From NCBI GenBank assembly GCA_900468285.1, contig UBTF01000006.1:62001-126000 (forward strand): a stretch of DNA of 64,000 nt. The letters run 5' to 3'. A program made the translations under genes and the position numbers. The notes below the pieces were generated by a model, which saw nothing but the letters and a program-made list of their open reading frames with translations, was not told the origin of the DNA and did no database searches. Origin of the DNA: Hyphomicrobiales bacterium (GTDB taxonomy: Bacteria; Pseudomonadota; Alphaproteobacteria; Rhizobiales; Rhizobiaceae). Below are positions 1 to 8,984 of the stretch, in pieces. Each line of letters begins with the position of its first letter. Position 1 is the first letter of the stretch.

Positions 1-303
1 GCCGTCATCAAGGCGGGTGGCGGCATGGCTGCGGCCTCGGGCGGCAAGGTCACGGCATTGTTGCCGCTGCCACTTTCCGGCCTCGTATCGGGTGCAGCTT
101 TGGAAGATGTCGCATCCGGCTTTGAGGCTGTTCGCGAGGCGGTCGGGCAGATCGTGGAATGGCAGCCGCCCTATCTCGTGTTCAAGGCCTGCTTCGGCGC
201 AACGCTTGCCTGCAACATCGGCCCGCATCAGACCGATATGGGCATCGCGGATGTGCTGACGGGCAGGGTGATGGAAACGCCGGTGCTTGAGGTGTTGGAC
301 TAG
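1..303 (+). CDS. ade: Adenine deaminase, C-terminal end (cut by window start)
   Basis: This is the last 100 residues of an open frame that enters from outside the window. Adenine deaminase is a metal-dependent amidohydrolase that turns adenine into hypoxanthine and ammonia for purine salvage. The visible part has the family's C-terminal pattern: an IKAGGG-like start, a LPLPLSGL segment, and near the end KACFGATLACNIGPHQTDMGIAD-type sequence ending in a short tail. The metal-binding half lies upstream and cannot be checked. The gene is convergent with the M20 amidohydrolase that follows. The phosphoribosyltransferase gene 1.4 kb downstream may belong to the same purine theme, but that is inference. 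Confidence 0.85.
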   Translation, partial: AVIKAGGGMAAASGGKVTALLPLPLSGLVSGAALEDVASGFEAVREAVGQIVEWQPPYLVFKACFGATLACNIGPHQTDMGIADVLTGRVMETPVLEVLD

Positions 304-344
304 GCGTACACCGCTCGCACCACCATCATTCCGCCCTCGATGCA

Positions 345-440
345 GGCCCCAGTCAGGCCAAGCCTTGGTCTGACCGAACCTTTGTTGCCGCGCAGACCCG
401 CGTCGGCTGGACCCCGCAGCAAGTGCGGGGTGACGGAATA
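345..440. repeat. Intergenic hairpins with one arm of a dispersed palindromic repeat (copy A)
   Basis: The gap between the convergent ade and M20 genes holds two hairpins. One is at 352-374 (GTCAGGCCAAG facing CTTGGTCTGAC, one mismatch). The other is a perfect stem ACCCCGCA/TGCGGGGT at 411-431 with loop GCAAG. The sequence from about 405 (GGCTGGACCCCG through GGGGTGACGG) matches the right arm of the repeat at 56885-57000. It is probably an intergenic mosaic element of the rhizobial type, and either hairpin could also end transcription. Confidence 0.5.
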
Positions 441-458
441 TGAGGGGAAGTTCGCGTC

Positions 459-1631
459 CTACTCCCCCGCCAGTTCCTGTTCCACCAGCGTTGTCCAGAA
501 GGCGACGCCTGCGGCAATCGCATCGTCGTTGAAATCATAGGACGTGTTGTGGTGCAGCGCCCCGTCGATTGCCGGGCCATTGCCCAGCCACACGTAGCAG
601 CCGGGTGCTTCTGCGGCAAAGAATGAGAAGTCGTCCCCTGCCGTCGAGGGTGGAAATGCGGTTCTGGCCTTCTCGCCAAAGACGGTTCGCGCTGCCGTCA
701 ATGCGCGTCGTGTTGCGTCTGCATCATTGATGACGGGCGGAATGCGGCGAATGAAATCGTAATGGACTTCGATGCCGAACATGGCGGCGGTGCCATGCGC
801 CAGCCGCCCGATCTCTTCTTCCAGTTGGTCGCGAACATGGGGGGAATAGGCACGGGCCGTCCCGCCGATTTCGACCAGATCGGGAATGACATTCAGCGCC
901 TGCGGATCACCTGCTTGCACGGAACAGGCGCTGACGACAGCGGGTTGCAGCGGATCGACCACGCGCCCGACAATGCTTTGCAAGGCGGCCAGAAAGCTGC
1001 CTGCCGCCGTGATCGGGTCACGGCCCAGATGCGGCTTTGCGCCATGGGTACCGATACCTTTGAAGGTCAACCGCCAGCTGTCGGAAGAGGCCAGTTGCGG
1101 ACCCTCGACCACGGCCATCTCGTCCACATCAAGACCCGGCATATTGTGCAGGCCATAGACCGCATCGCAGGGGAAACGGTCAAACAGCCCGTCCTCCACC
1201 ATCTTTCTCGCGCCGCCGCGCCCCTCTTCGGCAGGCTGGAAGATAAAATGCACCGTGCCGGAAAAGTTGCGGCTTGCCGCAAGATGGCGGGCAGCACCCA
1301 GCAGCATGGTCGTGTGGCCGTCATGTCCGCAGGCATGCATCTTGCCGGGAACGGTGGATTTGTAGGGCCGGTCCGGTTTTTCCGGCATGGCAAGGGCATC
1401 CATGTCGGCGCGAAGACCAATGCGCCTCTGGCCGTTGCCAACCTGCAGCGTTGCGACGACGCCGGTTTTGCCGAGGCCGCGATGAACGGTCAGGCCCGCT
1501 TCCTCCAGATGCCTTGCCACAATCGCGCTCGTGCGTTCCTCCTCGAAACCCAGTTCCGGATGGGCGTGCAGATCGTGCCGCAAAGCGGTCAGAAAGGGCA
1601 GGTCGTTTCCAAACCGGGAGAGCGGTGACAT
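459..1631 (-). CDS. M20D-family amidohydrolase (hippurate hydrolase / N-acyl amino acid amidohydrolase type)
   Basis: A 390-residue zinc peptidase-like hydrolase that should split N-acyl or N-aminoacyl bonds in the cytoplasm. It opens with the M20D signature RHDLHAHPELGFEE, followed by GLRADMDALAMPE and the metal-binding MHACGHDGHTTMLLGAA; FQPAEEGRGGARKM carries the catalytic Glu pair, and a late HHNTSYDFND holds the final ligand. Length fits the family (about 390). A TTG six bases upstream (1637) is an alternative start; I chose the ATG at 1631, where AAGGAT sits about ten bases upstream. It is divergent from the phosphoribosyltransferase and close to a dipeptidase and peptide importer, so its substrate is plausibly a modified amino acid or short peptide. 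The exact substrate cannot be read from sequence. Confidence 0.88.
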   Translation of the reverse strand: MSPLSRFGNDLPFLTALRHDLHAHPELGFEEERTSAIVARHLEEAGLTVHRGLGKTGVVATLQVGNGQRRIGLRADMDALAMPEKPDRPYKSTVPGKMHACGHDGHTTMLLGAARHLAASRNFSGTVHFIFQPAEEGRGGARKMVEDGLFDRFPCDAVYGLHNMPGLDVDEMAVVEGPQLASSDSWRLTFKGIGTHGAKPHLGRDPITAAGSFLAALQSIVGRVVDPLQPAVVSACSVQAGDPQALNVIPDLVEIGGTARAYSPHVRDQLEEEIGRLAHGTAAMFGIEVHYDFIRRIPPVINDADATRRALTAARTVFGEKARTAFPPSTAGDDFSFFAAEAPGCYVWLGNGPAIDGALHHNTSYDFNDDAIAAGVAFWTTLVEQELAGE

Positions 1632-1742
1632 GGGCAAATCATCCTTGCTATGCGAGACAGCTTTTTTCTAATGCACAAACCCCTCAAAATTAATAGGAAC
1701 CTCCTGACGAACTCAATTTTATTGTCCGGGGAAGGAATGGTC

Positions 1743-2414
1743 ATGACACCGCACGAATTCTGGCAGGAAATCCACGCGCCTGACAGCTTCGATGTCGACG
1801 GTCCGCATTCCACTTTCTATCCGGCTGTTTTCGAGGATGGCCGTCAACTGCAACTGCCGATCCGGCCCTTGGCGGATGGTCAGCACGCATTGGCATCGCT
1901 CATCATCAATCAGGCATCCTTTGCGGTTGTGGAAGCGCTGGCGAAGGAGTTGGCGCGAAAGCTTGAGAGCTGCAATGTCGACGTTGTCGTCGGCCTTCCC
2001 ACGCTTGGGCTTACGCTTGCCAGCGAGGTGGCGCGGCATCTGGGTCACAGCCGGTATGTGCCGCTGGGGACGTCGCGAAAGTTCTGGTACCTGGACGACC
2101 TCTCCGTGCCGATGTCGTCCATCACCACGCAACAGCCAAAGCGGCTCTATATCGATCCGCGCATGTTGCCGCTGCTTCAAGGCAAGCGGGTCGCCCTTGT
2201 GGATGATGTGATTTCAAGCGGAGCATCTATCATCGCCGGTCTTTCCCTCCTCGCCGCATCCGGTATCGAGCCCGTGGTGATCGGCGCCGCCATGTTGCAA
2301 TCGGACAGATGGCGTGAAAGCCTCTCCGCCGTTTCCGCCAAATGGCCGGACCGGGTAAGAGGCGTTTTTGCAACGCCACTCCTCAAACATGCAGGTGACG
2401 GTTGGCTGGCATGA
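1743..2414 (+). CDS. Phosphoribosyltransferase-family protein
   Basis: A 223-residue soluble protein with a type I phosphoribosyltransferase core. VVVGLPTLGLTLASEVARHLG forms the early strand-loop, and VALVDDVISSGASI is the PRPP-binding loop with two acidic residues, as in adenine/xanthine phosphoribosyltransferases. A KFWYLDD insert lies between them. An ATG at 1737 is also in frame, but GGGGAAGGA runs directly into it, so the ATG at 1743 has the better ribosome-site spacing. It follows the divergent M20 promoter region and precedes the dipeptidase. Adenine deaminase nearby suggests a purine base as substrate, yet the neighbours are mostly peptide or amide enzymes. The acceptor base is unknown. 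Confidence 0.75.
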   Translation: MTPHEFWQEIHAPDSFDVDGPHSTFYPAVFEDGRQLQLPIRPLADGQHALASLIINQASFAVVEALAKELARKLESCNVDVVVGLPTLGLTLASEVARHLGHSRYVPLGTSRKFWYLDDLSVPMSSITTQQPKRLYIDPRMLPLLQGKRVALVDDVISSGASIIAGLSLLAASGIEPVVIGAAMLQSDRWRESLSAVSAKWPDRVRGVFATPLLKHAGDGWLA

Positions 2415-2425
2415 GCCGCTGACAA

Positions 2426-2455
2426 TCGCCGATTGGCGACATGTGATTATTTTTT
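2426..2455 (+). terminator. Possible terminator after the phosphoribosyltransferase gene
   Basis: A perfect TCGCC/GGCGA stem (2426-2430 with 2435-2439, loop GATT) lies 12 bases after the stop codon. A run of six T residues follows at 2450-2455. The gap of about ten bases between stem and T run makes this a weak call. Confidence 0.35.
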
Positions 2456-2631
2456 AGTCCTGCATAATTTCTGACTTGCGGAAGGCCAAATGTTGGGCCT
2501 AGGATCGGTCGCGACGCAAGAGGCTCGTGATAGGCCAAATATCGCAATCCTGGCGCCGAAAATTCCTTATCTTTGCGCAAGCCCCTGTTTTCTATCCACA
2601 ATTCTCCACCTGCCCCCTTGGAATATATTGC

Positions 2632-3687
2632 ATGCAACTGGTTTTTGATGGTCACAATGATGTTCTCCTTCGCCTGTGGCGCAACAGCAAGAAGGGGAGC
2701 GATCCCGTTGCTGAATTCATGCAGGGAACGTGGGAAGGCCATATCGATGCGCCGCGCGCCAGGGCAGGCGGGTTGGCCGGTGGTATCTGCGCCATCTATA
2801 TTCCTTCCGGAGACCTGATCCTTCAGGAGCCGGATGCATCCGGCCATTACGTCACCCCGCTTGCCGCGCCGCTGGAGCGCCAGCCGTCGCTCGATATTGC
2901 GCTGGAAAAGGCAGCAATTGCCCTTCGGCTGGAGCGGTCGGGCGGCTGGAAACTCTGTCGCTCCACGGCAGATATTCGCAAGGCGATGGCGGATGGCATC
3001 TTTGCTGCCGTTCTGCACATTGAGGGTTGCGAGCCGATCGCCGCGGATCTCGACGCGCTGGATGTGTTTTATGCGGCAGGCTTGCGCTCCTTGGGGCCGG
3101 TCTGGAGCCGCCACAATATTTTCGGCCATGGCGTGCCCTTCGCCTATCCCATGTCGCCGGATACCGCGCCGGGTCTGACGGATGCGGGATTTGAACTGGT
3201 CAAACGCTGCAACCAGCTCGGCATCCTCATCGATCTCGCCCATATCACCGAAAAGGGCTTCTGGGACGTGGCAAAGACCACGGATCAACCGCTCGTATCC
3301 AGCCATTCCAATGTTCACGCCCTGACACCTGTCGCGCGTAATCTCACCGACAGGCAACTGGACGCCATCAAGGAAAGCAACGGCCTCGTCGGCCTCAACT
3401 ATGCCGTGACAATGCTGCGCCCGGATGCGCGCGATGATGCCAATACGCCGCTTTCTCTGATGGTTCAGCACATCGATTACATGGTCGAGCGCATGGGCAT
3501 CGACTGCGTGGCGCTCGGTTCCGACTTCGACGGAGCAACGGTTCCGGCGGAAATTCGCGATGCTGGCGGCAACAACAATCTTGTTGCGGCTCTGAAATCC
3601 GCAGGATACGCTGATACAGAACTTGCTAAAATTTGCCGGGAAAACTGGCTGCGCGTTTTGTCTCAGGCATGGCACGAGCCCGCCTGA
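2632..3687 (+). CDS. Membrane dipeptidase family (peptidase M19)
   Basis: A 351-residue zinc dipeptidase of the renal dipeptidase family, which cleaves dipeptides and sometimes D-amino acid or beta-lactam amides. Seen in order: FDGHNDVLLRLW at the N-terminus (first His-x-Asp zinc pair), HIEGCEPIA near 125 (bridging Glu), IDLAHITEKGFWDV and VSSHSNVHAL (two further zinc His), and DCVALGSDFDGA near the C-terminus. The open frame extends 35 codons upstream, but the start at 2632 puts HxD eight residues in, as usual for cytoplasmic M19 enzymes, and there is no signal peptide. It is the first gene before a peptide-type ABC importer (gap 37 bp), so it probably degrades what that system brings in. 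Confidence 0.88.
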   Translation: MQLVFDGHNDVLLRLWRNSKKGSDPVAEFMQGTWEGHIDAPRARAGGLAGGICAIYIPSGDLILQEPDASGHYVTPLAAPLERQPSLDIALEKAAIALRLERSGGWKLCRSTADIRKAMADGIFAAVLHIEGCEPIAADLDALDVFYAAGLRSLGPVWSRHNIFGHGVPFAYPMSPDTAPGLTDAGFELVKRCNQLGILIDLAHITEKGFWDVAKTTDQPLVSSHSNVHALTPVARNLTDRQLDAIKESNGLVGLNYAVTMLRPDARDDANTPLSLMVQHIDYMVERMGIDCVALGSDFDGATVPAEIRDAGGNNNLVAALKSAGYADTELAKICRENWLRVLSQAWHEPA

Positions 3688-3724
3688 GACAAGTGAACCA
3701 AAGAAAAGACAACAGGGGAAGACG

Positions 3725-5365
3725 ATGAACAAATCGCTCAACAAAGCCGCCCGCATCCTCGCCACAAGCGTGGCTCTCTCGATGCTCACTCTGGCCGCGC
3801 CACAGGCCTTTGCCGCAACCCCTGCCGATACGCTGGTAGAAGGTTTCGCCATCGATGACATCATCTCGCTCGATCCGGGCGAAGCCTTCGAGATCACGAC
3901 TGCCGAGGTCACCGGCAACACCTACAGCAAGCTCGTTTCCATCGATATCACCGATACGTCCAAGGTCGTGGGCGATCTGGCCGAGAGCTGGACGACATCG
4001 GATGATGGCCTGACCTATACCTTCAAGCTAAAGCAGGGCCTCAAATTCGCATCCGGCAACCCGGTAACGGCAGAAGACGTCGCCTTCTCCATGGAGCGCG
4101 CGGTCAAGCTGGACAAGTCGCCAGCATTTCTTCTGACGCAATTTGGCCTCAACGGCGATAACGTCACCGAAAAGGCAAAGGCCACAGATGCCAACACATT
4201 CGTGCTGACGGTCGACAAGCCCTATGCACCAAGCTTCGTTCTTAACGTTTTGACGGCAACCGTTGCCTCCGTGGTGGACAAGAAGCTGGTCATGGAAAAG
4301 GCCAAGCCCGTTACGCCAAGCGCCGATTACAAATATGAAAGCGACTTCGGCAACGAGTTTCTCAAGACCGGTTATGCCGGTTCAGGCCCTTACAAGATCC
4401 TTGGCTGGAAGGCCAATGAGGCCGTCATTCTGGAAGTGAACCCGAATTATTACGGCGAAAAGCCGAAGCTCAAGCGCGTCATCTATCGCCACATGAAGGA
4501 AAGCTCCGGCCAGCGTCTGGCGCTCGAAAATGGCGATATCGACGTTGCCCGCAACCTTGAGCCCGGCGATATGGATGCCGTGTCCAAGAAGGAAGGCTTC
4601 ACCGTCATTTCTGCGCCGAAAGGCACCGTCTATTATCTCGGCCTCAACCAGAAGAACGAATATCTGAAGAAGCCTGAAGTCGTGGAAGCCTTCAAATATC
4701 TCATCGATTATGAAGGCATTGGCGCAACCATCATCAAGGGCATTGGTGAGATCCACCAGACCTTCCTGCCCAAGGGTCAGCTCGGCGCACTGGACGAGAA
4801 CCCATTCAAGCTGGATGTCGCCAAGGCCAAGGAATTGCTGGCAAAGGCTGGCCTCAAGGACGGCTTTACCGTTTCCATGGATGTGCGCAACACCCAGCCG
4901 GTCACGGGCATTGCCGAAAACATCCAGCAGACATTGGCGCAGGCGGGCATCAAGCTGGAAATCATTCCCGGCGATGGCAAGCAGACGCTGACGAAGTACC
5001 GTGCGCGCCAGCACGATATCTACATCGGCGACTGGGGTTCGGACTATTTCGATCCGAACTCGAACGCTGAAACCTTCACCATCAACTACGACAATTCCGA
5101 TGCGGGCAAGACCAAGACGCTGGCCTGGCGCAATGCCTGGGACGTTCCTGAACTGACGAAGCAGACACAGGCTGCACTGCTGGAAAAAGACAACGACAAG
5201 CGCGCCGCCATGTATCAGGATCTGCAGAAGAAGGTTCTGGAAAGCGGGCCTTTCGTCGTGCTCGAACAGAAAACGGAAATTGCCGGTTTCTCCAACAAGG
5301 TCAAAGGTTTGAAGCTCGGGCCAAGCTTCGACACCAACTATGTCTTCCCGGTCTCCAAGGAATGA
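3725..5365 (+). CDS. Peptide-type ABC transporter substrate-binding protein (SBP_bac_5)
   Basis: A 546-residue periplasmic binding protein of the DppA/OppA class. Residues 1-30 are a classic Sec signal (basic start, hydrophobic stretch, cleavage after PQAFA). The mature part shows ESWTTSDDGLTYTFKLKQGLKFASGNPVTAEDVAFSMER-type sequence, the family hallmark, and later NPNYYGEKPKLKRVIYR. The start is set by AGGGGAAGACG just upstream; the frame opens earlier inside the dipeptidase gene. It heads a five-gene importer operon (permeases, then two ATPases). Substrate is likely a di- or oligopeptide or a related amide, inferred from the dipeptidase next door. Confidence 0.9.
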   Translation: MNKSLNKAARILATSVALSMLTLAAPQAFAATPADTLVEGFAIDDIISLDPGEAFEITTAEVTGNTYSKLVSIDITDTSKVVGDLAESWTTSDDGLTYTFKLKQGLKFASGNPVTAEDVAFSMERAVKLDKSPAFLLTQFGLNGDNVTEKAKATDANTFVLTVDKPYAPSFVLNVLTATVASVVDKKLVMEKAKPVTPSADYKYESDFGNEFLKTGYAGSGPYKILGWKANEAVILEVNPNYYGEKPKLKRVIYRHMKESSGQRLALENGDIDVARNLEPGDMDAVSKKEGFTVISAPKGTVYYLGLNQKNEYLKKPEVVEAFKYLIDYEGIGATIIKGIGEIHQTFLPKGQLGALDENPFKLDVAKAKELLAKAGLKDGFTVSMDVRNTQPVTGIAENIQQTLAQAGIKLEIIPGDGKQTLTKYRARQHDIYIGDWGSDYFDPNSNAETFTINYDNSDAGKTKTLAWRNAWDVPELTKQTQAALLEKDNDKRAAMYQDLQKKVLESGPFVVLEQKTEIAGFSNKVKGLKLGPSFDTNYVFPVSKE

Positions 5366-5383
5366 TCCGGCAGGATTGATCCA

Positions 5384-6451
5384 GTGACCATCATCGACAC
5401 AGTACCAAGGGCAAGGCGCGGCAAGAGCCGCGCCAACAGGCGCCTGACGGCCGTTCTCGGCTTCCTCGTTACCGTCATCACCACCTTTTTAGGGTTGCTG
5501 GCGGTCACATTCTTCATTGGTCGCGTCATTCCCATCGATCCCGCTCTGGCGATCGTGGGAGACCGTGCGCCTGCCCATGTGGTGGAGCGTGTGCGCGAGG
5601 AACTCGGCCTCAACCTGCCGCTCTGGCAGCAATTTTTCTTCTATATCAAGCAGGCCCTGTCAGGCGATTTCGGCACATCGGTGCTGACCACCAACCCTGT
5701 CATGGCCGATATTATCCGCGTCTTTCCTGCTACCATCGAGCTTGCCACCATCGGCACGCTGATCGGTGCCGTCTTCGGCATTCCGCTCGGTGTTCTCGCC
5801 GCCGTCAAGCGTGGCAGCATCATCGACCAGATTGTGCGCATCATCGGCCTTGTCGGTTATTCCGTGCCGATCTTCTGGCTCGGCCTGCTGGCGCTTCTGG
5901 TGTTCTACGCCAAGCTGAACTGGGTCGCCTATCCCGGCCGCATGGATATCGTCTACGAGTTCACCTTCACGCCCGTGACAGGCTTTTATTTGCTGGATGC
6001 CTTCTGGCAGGGGCAGTGGGATGTGCTGTGGGACCTCTTCCGCCACATCATCCTGCCTGCCGGTCTGCTCGGCTATTTTTCGCTGGCCTATATCAGCCGC
6101 ATGACGCGCTCCTTCATGCTCAACGAACTCGCGCAGGAATATATCGTGGCGGCGCGGGCCAAGGGTCTGTCGGAAACCCGCATCATCTGGTTCCACGCGC
6201 TTCGCAATGCCGCCGTGCCGCTGCTCACCGTCATCGTGCTCTCCTATGCCGGTCTGCTGGAAGGCTCGGTGCTGACGGAAACCATCTTCTCCTGGCCGGG
6301 GCTTGGCCTTTACATCACCAACTCCCTGCAGAATGCGGATATGAATGCTGTTCTCGGCGGTACCATCGTGATTGGCGCTGTGTTCATCAGCATCAATCTC
6401 CTGTCCGATCTGCTCTACCGGACGCTCGATCCAAGGACGCGCAGCCGATGA
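5384..6451 (+). CDS. Peptide-type ABC transporter permease, DppB-like
   Basis: A 355-residue inner-membrane permease of the DppB/OppB family. After a basic leader comes a first membrane segment near 25-45, then GDRAPAHVVERVREELGLNLPLWQQFFFYIKQALSGDFG, a DppB family pattern. The core follows with GLVGYSVPIFWLGLLALLVF and the cytoplasmic coupling loop EYIVAARAKGLSETRIIWFHALRNA. The start is GTG, with CAGGAT about eight bases upstream. The stop codon overlaps the next gene's start (ATGA), so the two permeases are translationally coupled and should form the channel together. Confidence 0.9.
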   Translation: MTIIDTVPRARRGKSRANRRLTAVLGFLVTVITTFLGLLAVTFFIGRVIPIDPALAIVGDRAPAHVVERVREELGLNLPLWQQFFFYIKQALSGDFGTSVLTTNPVMADIIRVFPATIELATIGTLIGAVFGIPLGVLAAVKRGSIIDQIVRIIGLVGYSVPIFWLGLLALLVFYAKLNWVAYPGRMDIVYEFTFTPVTGFYLLDAFWQGQWDVLWDLFRHIILPAGLLGYFSLAYISRMTRSFMLNELAQEYIVAARAKGLSETRIIWFHALRNAAVPLLTVIVLSYAGLLEGSVLTETIFSWPGLGLYITNSLQNADMNAVLGGTIVIGAVFISINLLSDLLYRTLDPRTRSR

Positions 6452-7380
6452 CGACAGCTTCAACGCACTTGAAACCCTACAGCCGCGAATGGCTGCTCTC
6501 AGACCGTCCGGCATCGCGTGGTCAGGCGAGGCTTGGCCGTGCCTATGTCATCTGGCGGCGGTTTTCGGAAAACCGGCTGGCGCTCGCCGGTCTCGGCATC
6601 ATCCTAGCGCTGGTTCTCGTCGCCATCTTCGCCGATGTGCTGGCCCCGCATTCCGCCGTGCAGGGTGATCTGCGCAATGCCCGCCTGCTGGCCCCCGGCA
6701 GTGACGGCTATCTGCTCGGCACCGACGATCAGGGCCGCGATATTCTCTCGCGCCTCATCCATGGTTCGCGGCTGACGCTGTTCGTGGTGCTGCTGGTTGC
6801 CATCATCGCCGCACCCGTCGGCCTCATCGTCGGCACGGTCGCCGGTTATGCCGGTGGCTGGGTGGATGCGGTGCTGATGCGCATCACGGATATTTTTCTG
6901 GCTTTCCCCAAACTCGTTCTGGCGCTGGCGCTGGTGGCGGCTCTCGGGCCCGGCATCGAGAATGCGGTGCTCGCCATCGCCATCACCTCATGGCCGCCCT
7001 ATGCCCGCATTGCACGCGCTGAAACCATGACCTTCCGCAATTCCGATTTTATCGCCGCGGTGCAGCTCATGGGTGCTTCGCCGTGGCGCATCGTGCTGAA
7101 ACACGTCATGCCGCTCTGCATGTCCTCGCTCATCGTGCGTGTCACGCTGGATATGGCGGGCATTATTCTCACTGCTGCCGGTCTCGGCTTCCTCGGCCTC
7201 GGCGCCCAGCCGCCGCTGCCGGAATGGGGCGCGATGATCGCATCCGGTCGCCGCTTCATTCTCGACCAGTGGTGGGTTGCGGCCATGCCCGGCATCGCCA
7301 TCCTCATCGTCAGCCTCGGCTTCAACCTGCTGGGCGATGGGCTGCGGGATGCTCTCGACCCGAAGGAGGCTGGCCAATGA
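6448..7380 (+). CDS. Peptide-type ABC transporter permease, DppC-like
   Basis: A 310-residue second permease of the importer. The N-terminal OppC-type region (about 30-60) contains WRRFSENRLALAGLGIILALVL, followed by LLGTDDQGRDILSRLIHGSR, the usual DppC signature. The coupling motif is SDFIAAVQLMGASPWRIVLKHVMP, and the end LLGDGLRDALDPK is typical. The open frame continues far upstream inside the previous gene, but the ATGA overlap and the homologous N-terminus fix the start at 6448. It should pair with the DppB-like subunit and sit on the two ATPases encoded just downstream. Confidence 0.9.
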   Translation: MTTASTHLKPYSREWLLSDRPASRGQARLGRAYVIWRRFSENRLALAGLGIILALVLVAIFADVLAPHSAVQGDLRNARLLAPGSDGYLLGTDDQGRDILSRLIHGSRLTLFVVLLVAIIAAPVGLIVGTVAGYAGGWVDAVLMRITDIFLAFPKLVLALALVAALGPGIENAVLAIAITSWPPYARIARAETMTFRNSDFIAAVQLMGASPWRIVLKHVMPLCMSSLIVRVTLDMAGIILTAAGLGFLGLGAQPPLPEWGAMIASGRRFILDQWWVAAMPGIAILIVSLGFNLLGDGLRDALDPKEAGQ

Positions 7381-8213
7381 GCGCGCCGCTTCTGACCGTC
7401 GAAAACCTGCGCGTCTCCTTTCCCACCCGCACCGGGCTGGTGGAAGCAGTGCGCGGCGTTTCCTTTACGCTCGGCAAGGAGCGCCTTGGCATCGTGGGTG
7501 AATCCGGTTCCGGCAAATCCCAGACCGGACGCGCCATCATGGGGCTGACGCCATCGGCAGCAAGGATAGAGGCGGATGCCTTGCGCTTCGGTGATATCGA
7601 TCTGCTGACCGCCTCGGCCAAACAACGCCGCAGCATTCGCGGCAAGCGCATCGGCATGATCCTGCAGGACCCGAAATATTCGCTGAACCCGGTCATGCCC
7701 ATCGGTCGCCAGATCGTGGAGACCCTGAAAACCCATGAGCGTATCAGCACTTCGGCGGCGAGGCAGCGGGCGCTGGATATGCTGGAGGCCGTGCAGATCC
7801 GCGAGCCGGAGCGCGTCTTCGGGCTTTACCCGCATGAAGTCTCCGGCGGCATGGGCCAGCGCGTGATGATTGCCATGATGCTGGTCTGCGGCCCGGAACT
7901 CTTGATTGCCGACGAGCCGACATCGGCGCTCGATGTGACCGTGCAGCTGGAAGTCCTCGATATCCTCGACAAGCTAGTGCGGGATCGCGGCATGGGCCTC
8001 ATCTTCATCTCGCATGATCTGCGGCTTGTCTCATCCTTCTGCGACCGCGTCCTCGTTATGTATGCGGGGCGTGTGGTGGAGGAGCTTCAGGCCTCCAATC
8101 TGGACAATGCCCAGCACCCCTATACGCGCGGGCTGCTCAATTGCCTGCCGAAGATCGGGGAGAACAGGCACCCGCTGCCGGTTCTCGATCGCAAGCCGGA
8201 GTGGCGCGCATGA
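7377..8213 (+). CDS. Peptide-type ABC transporter ATPase, DppD-like
   Basis: A 278-residue ATP-binding subunit. Walker A is GESGSGKS at residues 41-48, the Q-loop is in ILQDPKYSLNPVM, the signature is VSGGMGQR, Walker B with the catalytic Glu is LLIADEPTSALD, and the switch His is in FISHDL. The C-terminus YTRGLLNCLPK is the oligopeptide ATPase tail. It overlaps the DppC-like gene by ATGA and the next ATPase gene likewise, so the cluster is one coupled operon. It should hydrolyse ATP to power uptake as a heterodimer with the next subunit. Confidence 0.9.
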   Translation: MSAPLLTVENLRVSFPTRTGLVEAVRGVSFTLGKERLGIVGESGSGKSQTGRAIMGLTPSAARIEADALRFGDIDLLTASAKQRRSIRGKRIGMILQDPKYSLNPVMPIGRQIVETLKTHERISTSAARQRALDMLEAVQIREPERVFGLYPHEVSGGMGQRVMIAMMLVCGPELLIADEPTSALDVTVQLEVLDILDKLVRDRGMGLIFISHDLRLVSSFCDRVLVMYAGRVVEELQASNLDNAQHPYTRGLLNCLPKIGENRHPLPVLDRKPEWRA

Positions 8214-8959
8214 CCACAGTTCTTTCCGTCAAAGACATGGTCGTGGATTTCGATGGCCACATCGCTCTCGATGGTGTCAGCATCGGTGTGGCCCAAGGCG
8301 AATCCTTCGGTCTGGTCGGTGAGTCCGGCTCGGGCAAGTCCACGCTGTTGCGGGCCATTGCCGGTCTCAACCATTTCGATGAGGGCAGCCTCATGGTCGA
8401 GGGGCGGACCTATAAGAGCAAGTTCCGCGAAAAGAGCTTCTACCGCGATGTACAGATGGTGTTCCAGGACCCCTACGGTTCCCTGCACCCACGCCAGACG
8501 GTGGATGCGCTACTGCTGGAGCCTCTGACAATCCACGGCATGGACAACAAGGAAAGCCGCATCACCCGCGCTCTTGATGAGGTGGGTCTGGGAACCGGCT
8601 TCCGCTTCCGCTATTCGCACCAGCTTTCCGGCGGCCAGCGCCAGCGCATCGCCATTGCCCGCGCCTTGATCCTCGAGCCGAAAATCCTGCTGCTGGATGA
8701 ACCGACCTCGGCGCTCGACGCCTCCATTCAGGCTGAGATCCTCAACCTCTTGGAACAGGCCCGGCATGACCGAAACCTCACCTTCCTCATGGTCAGCCAC
8801 GATCTCGGCGTCATCAGCCACATGTGTGACCGCCTGGCCGTCATGAAAAGCGGCAAGGTGGTGGAAACGCTGGAGGTGGACGCGCTGGAAAGCCGGACTT
8901 TCGCAGCGGATTACACACGGCAGTTGCTAGTGGCGAGTGAGGGTTTTGTGCGCGATTGA
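8210..8959 (+). CDS. Peptide-type ABC transporter ATPase, DppF-like
   Basis: A 249-residue ATP-binding subunit, somewhat short for DppF (usually above 300) because the C-terminal tail is brief. Visible motifs: GESGSGKST (Walker A), VFQDPYGSLHPRQ (Q-loop), LSGGQRQR (signature), ILLLDEPTSALD (Walker B) and MVSHDLGVISHMCD (switch region). It is the last gene of the first importer operon, with an ATGA overlap upstream. The second importer at 10.1-13.5 kb has no ATPases, so this pair may serve both systems; that is inference. Confidence 0.88.
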   Translation: MTTVLSVKDMVVDFDGHIALDGVSIGVAQGESFGLVGESGSGKSTLLRAIAGLNHFDEGSLMVEGRTYKSKFREKSFYRDVQMVFQDPYGSLHPRQTVDALLLEPLTIHGMDNKESRITRALDEVGLGTGFRFRYSHQLSGGQRQRIAIARALILEPKILLLDEPTSALDASIQAEILNLLEQARHDRNLTFLMVSHDLGVISHMCDRLAVMKSGKVVETLEVDALESRTFAADYTRQLLVASEGFVRD

Positions 8960-8984
8960 TACTAGGGGCTGTGGTAGCGGCCCT

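Noticed and set aside
2383-5014. Long minus-strand frames opposite the dipeptidase and binding-protein genes (2383-3921, 4382-5014)
   Set aside because: They are shadows of GC-rich coding DNA; no ribosome sites or recognisable domains.
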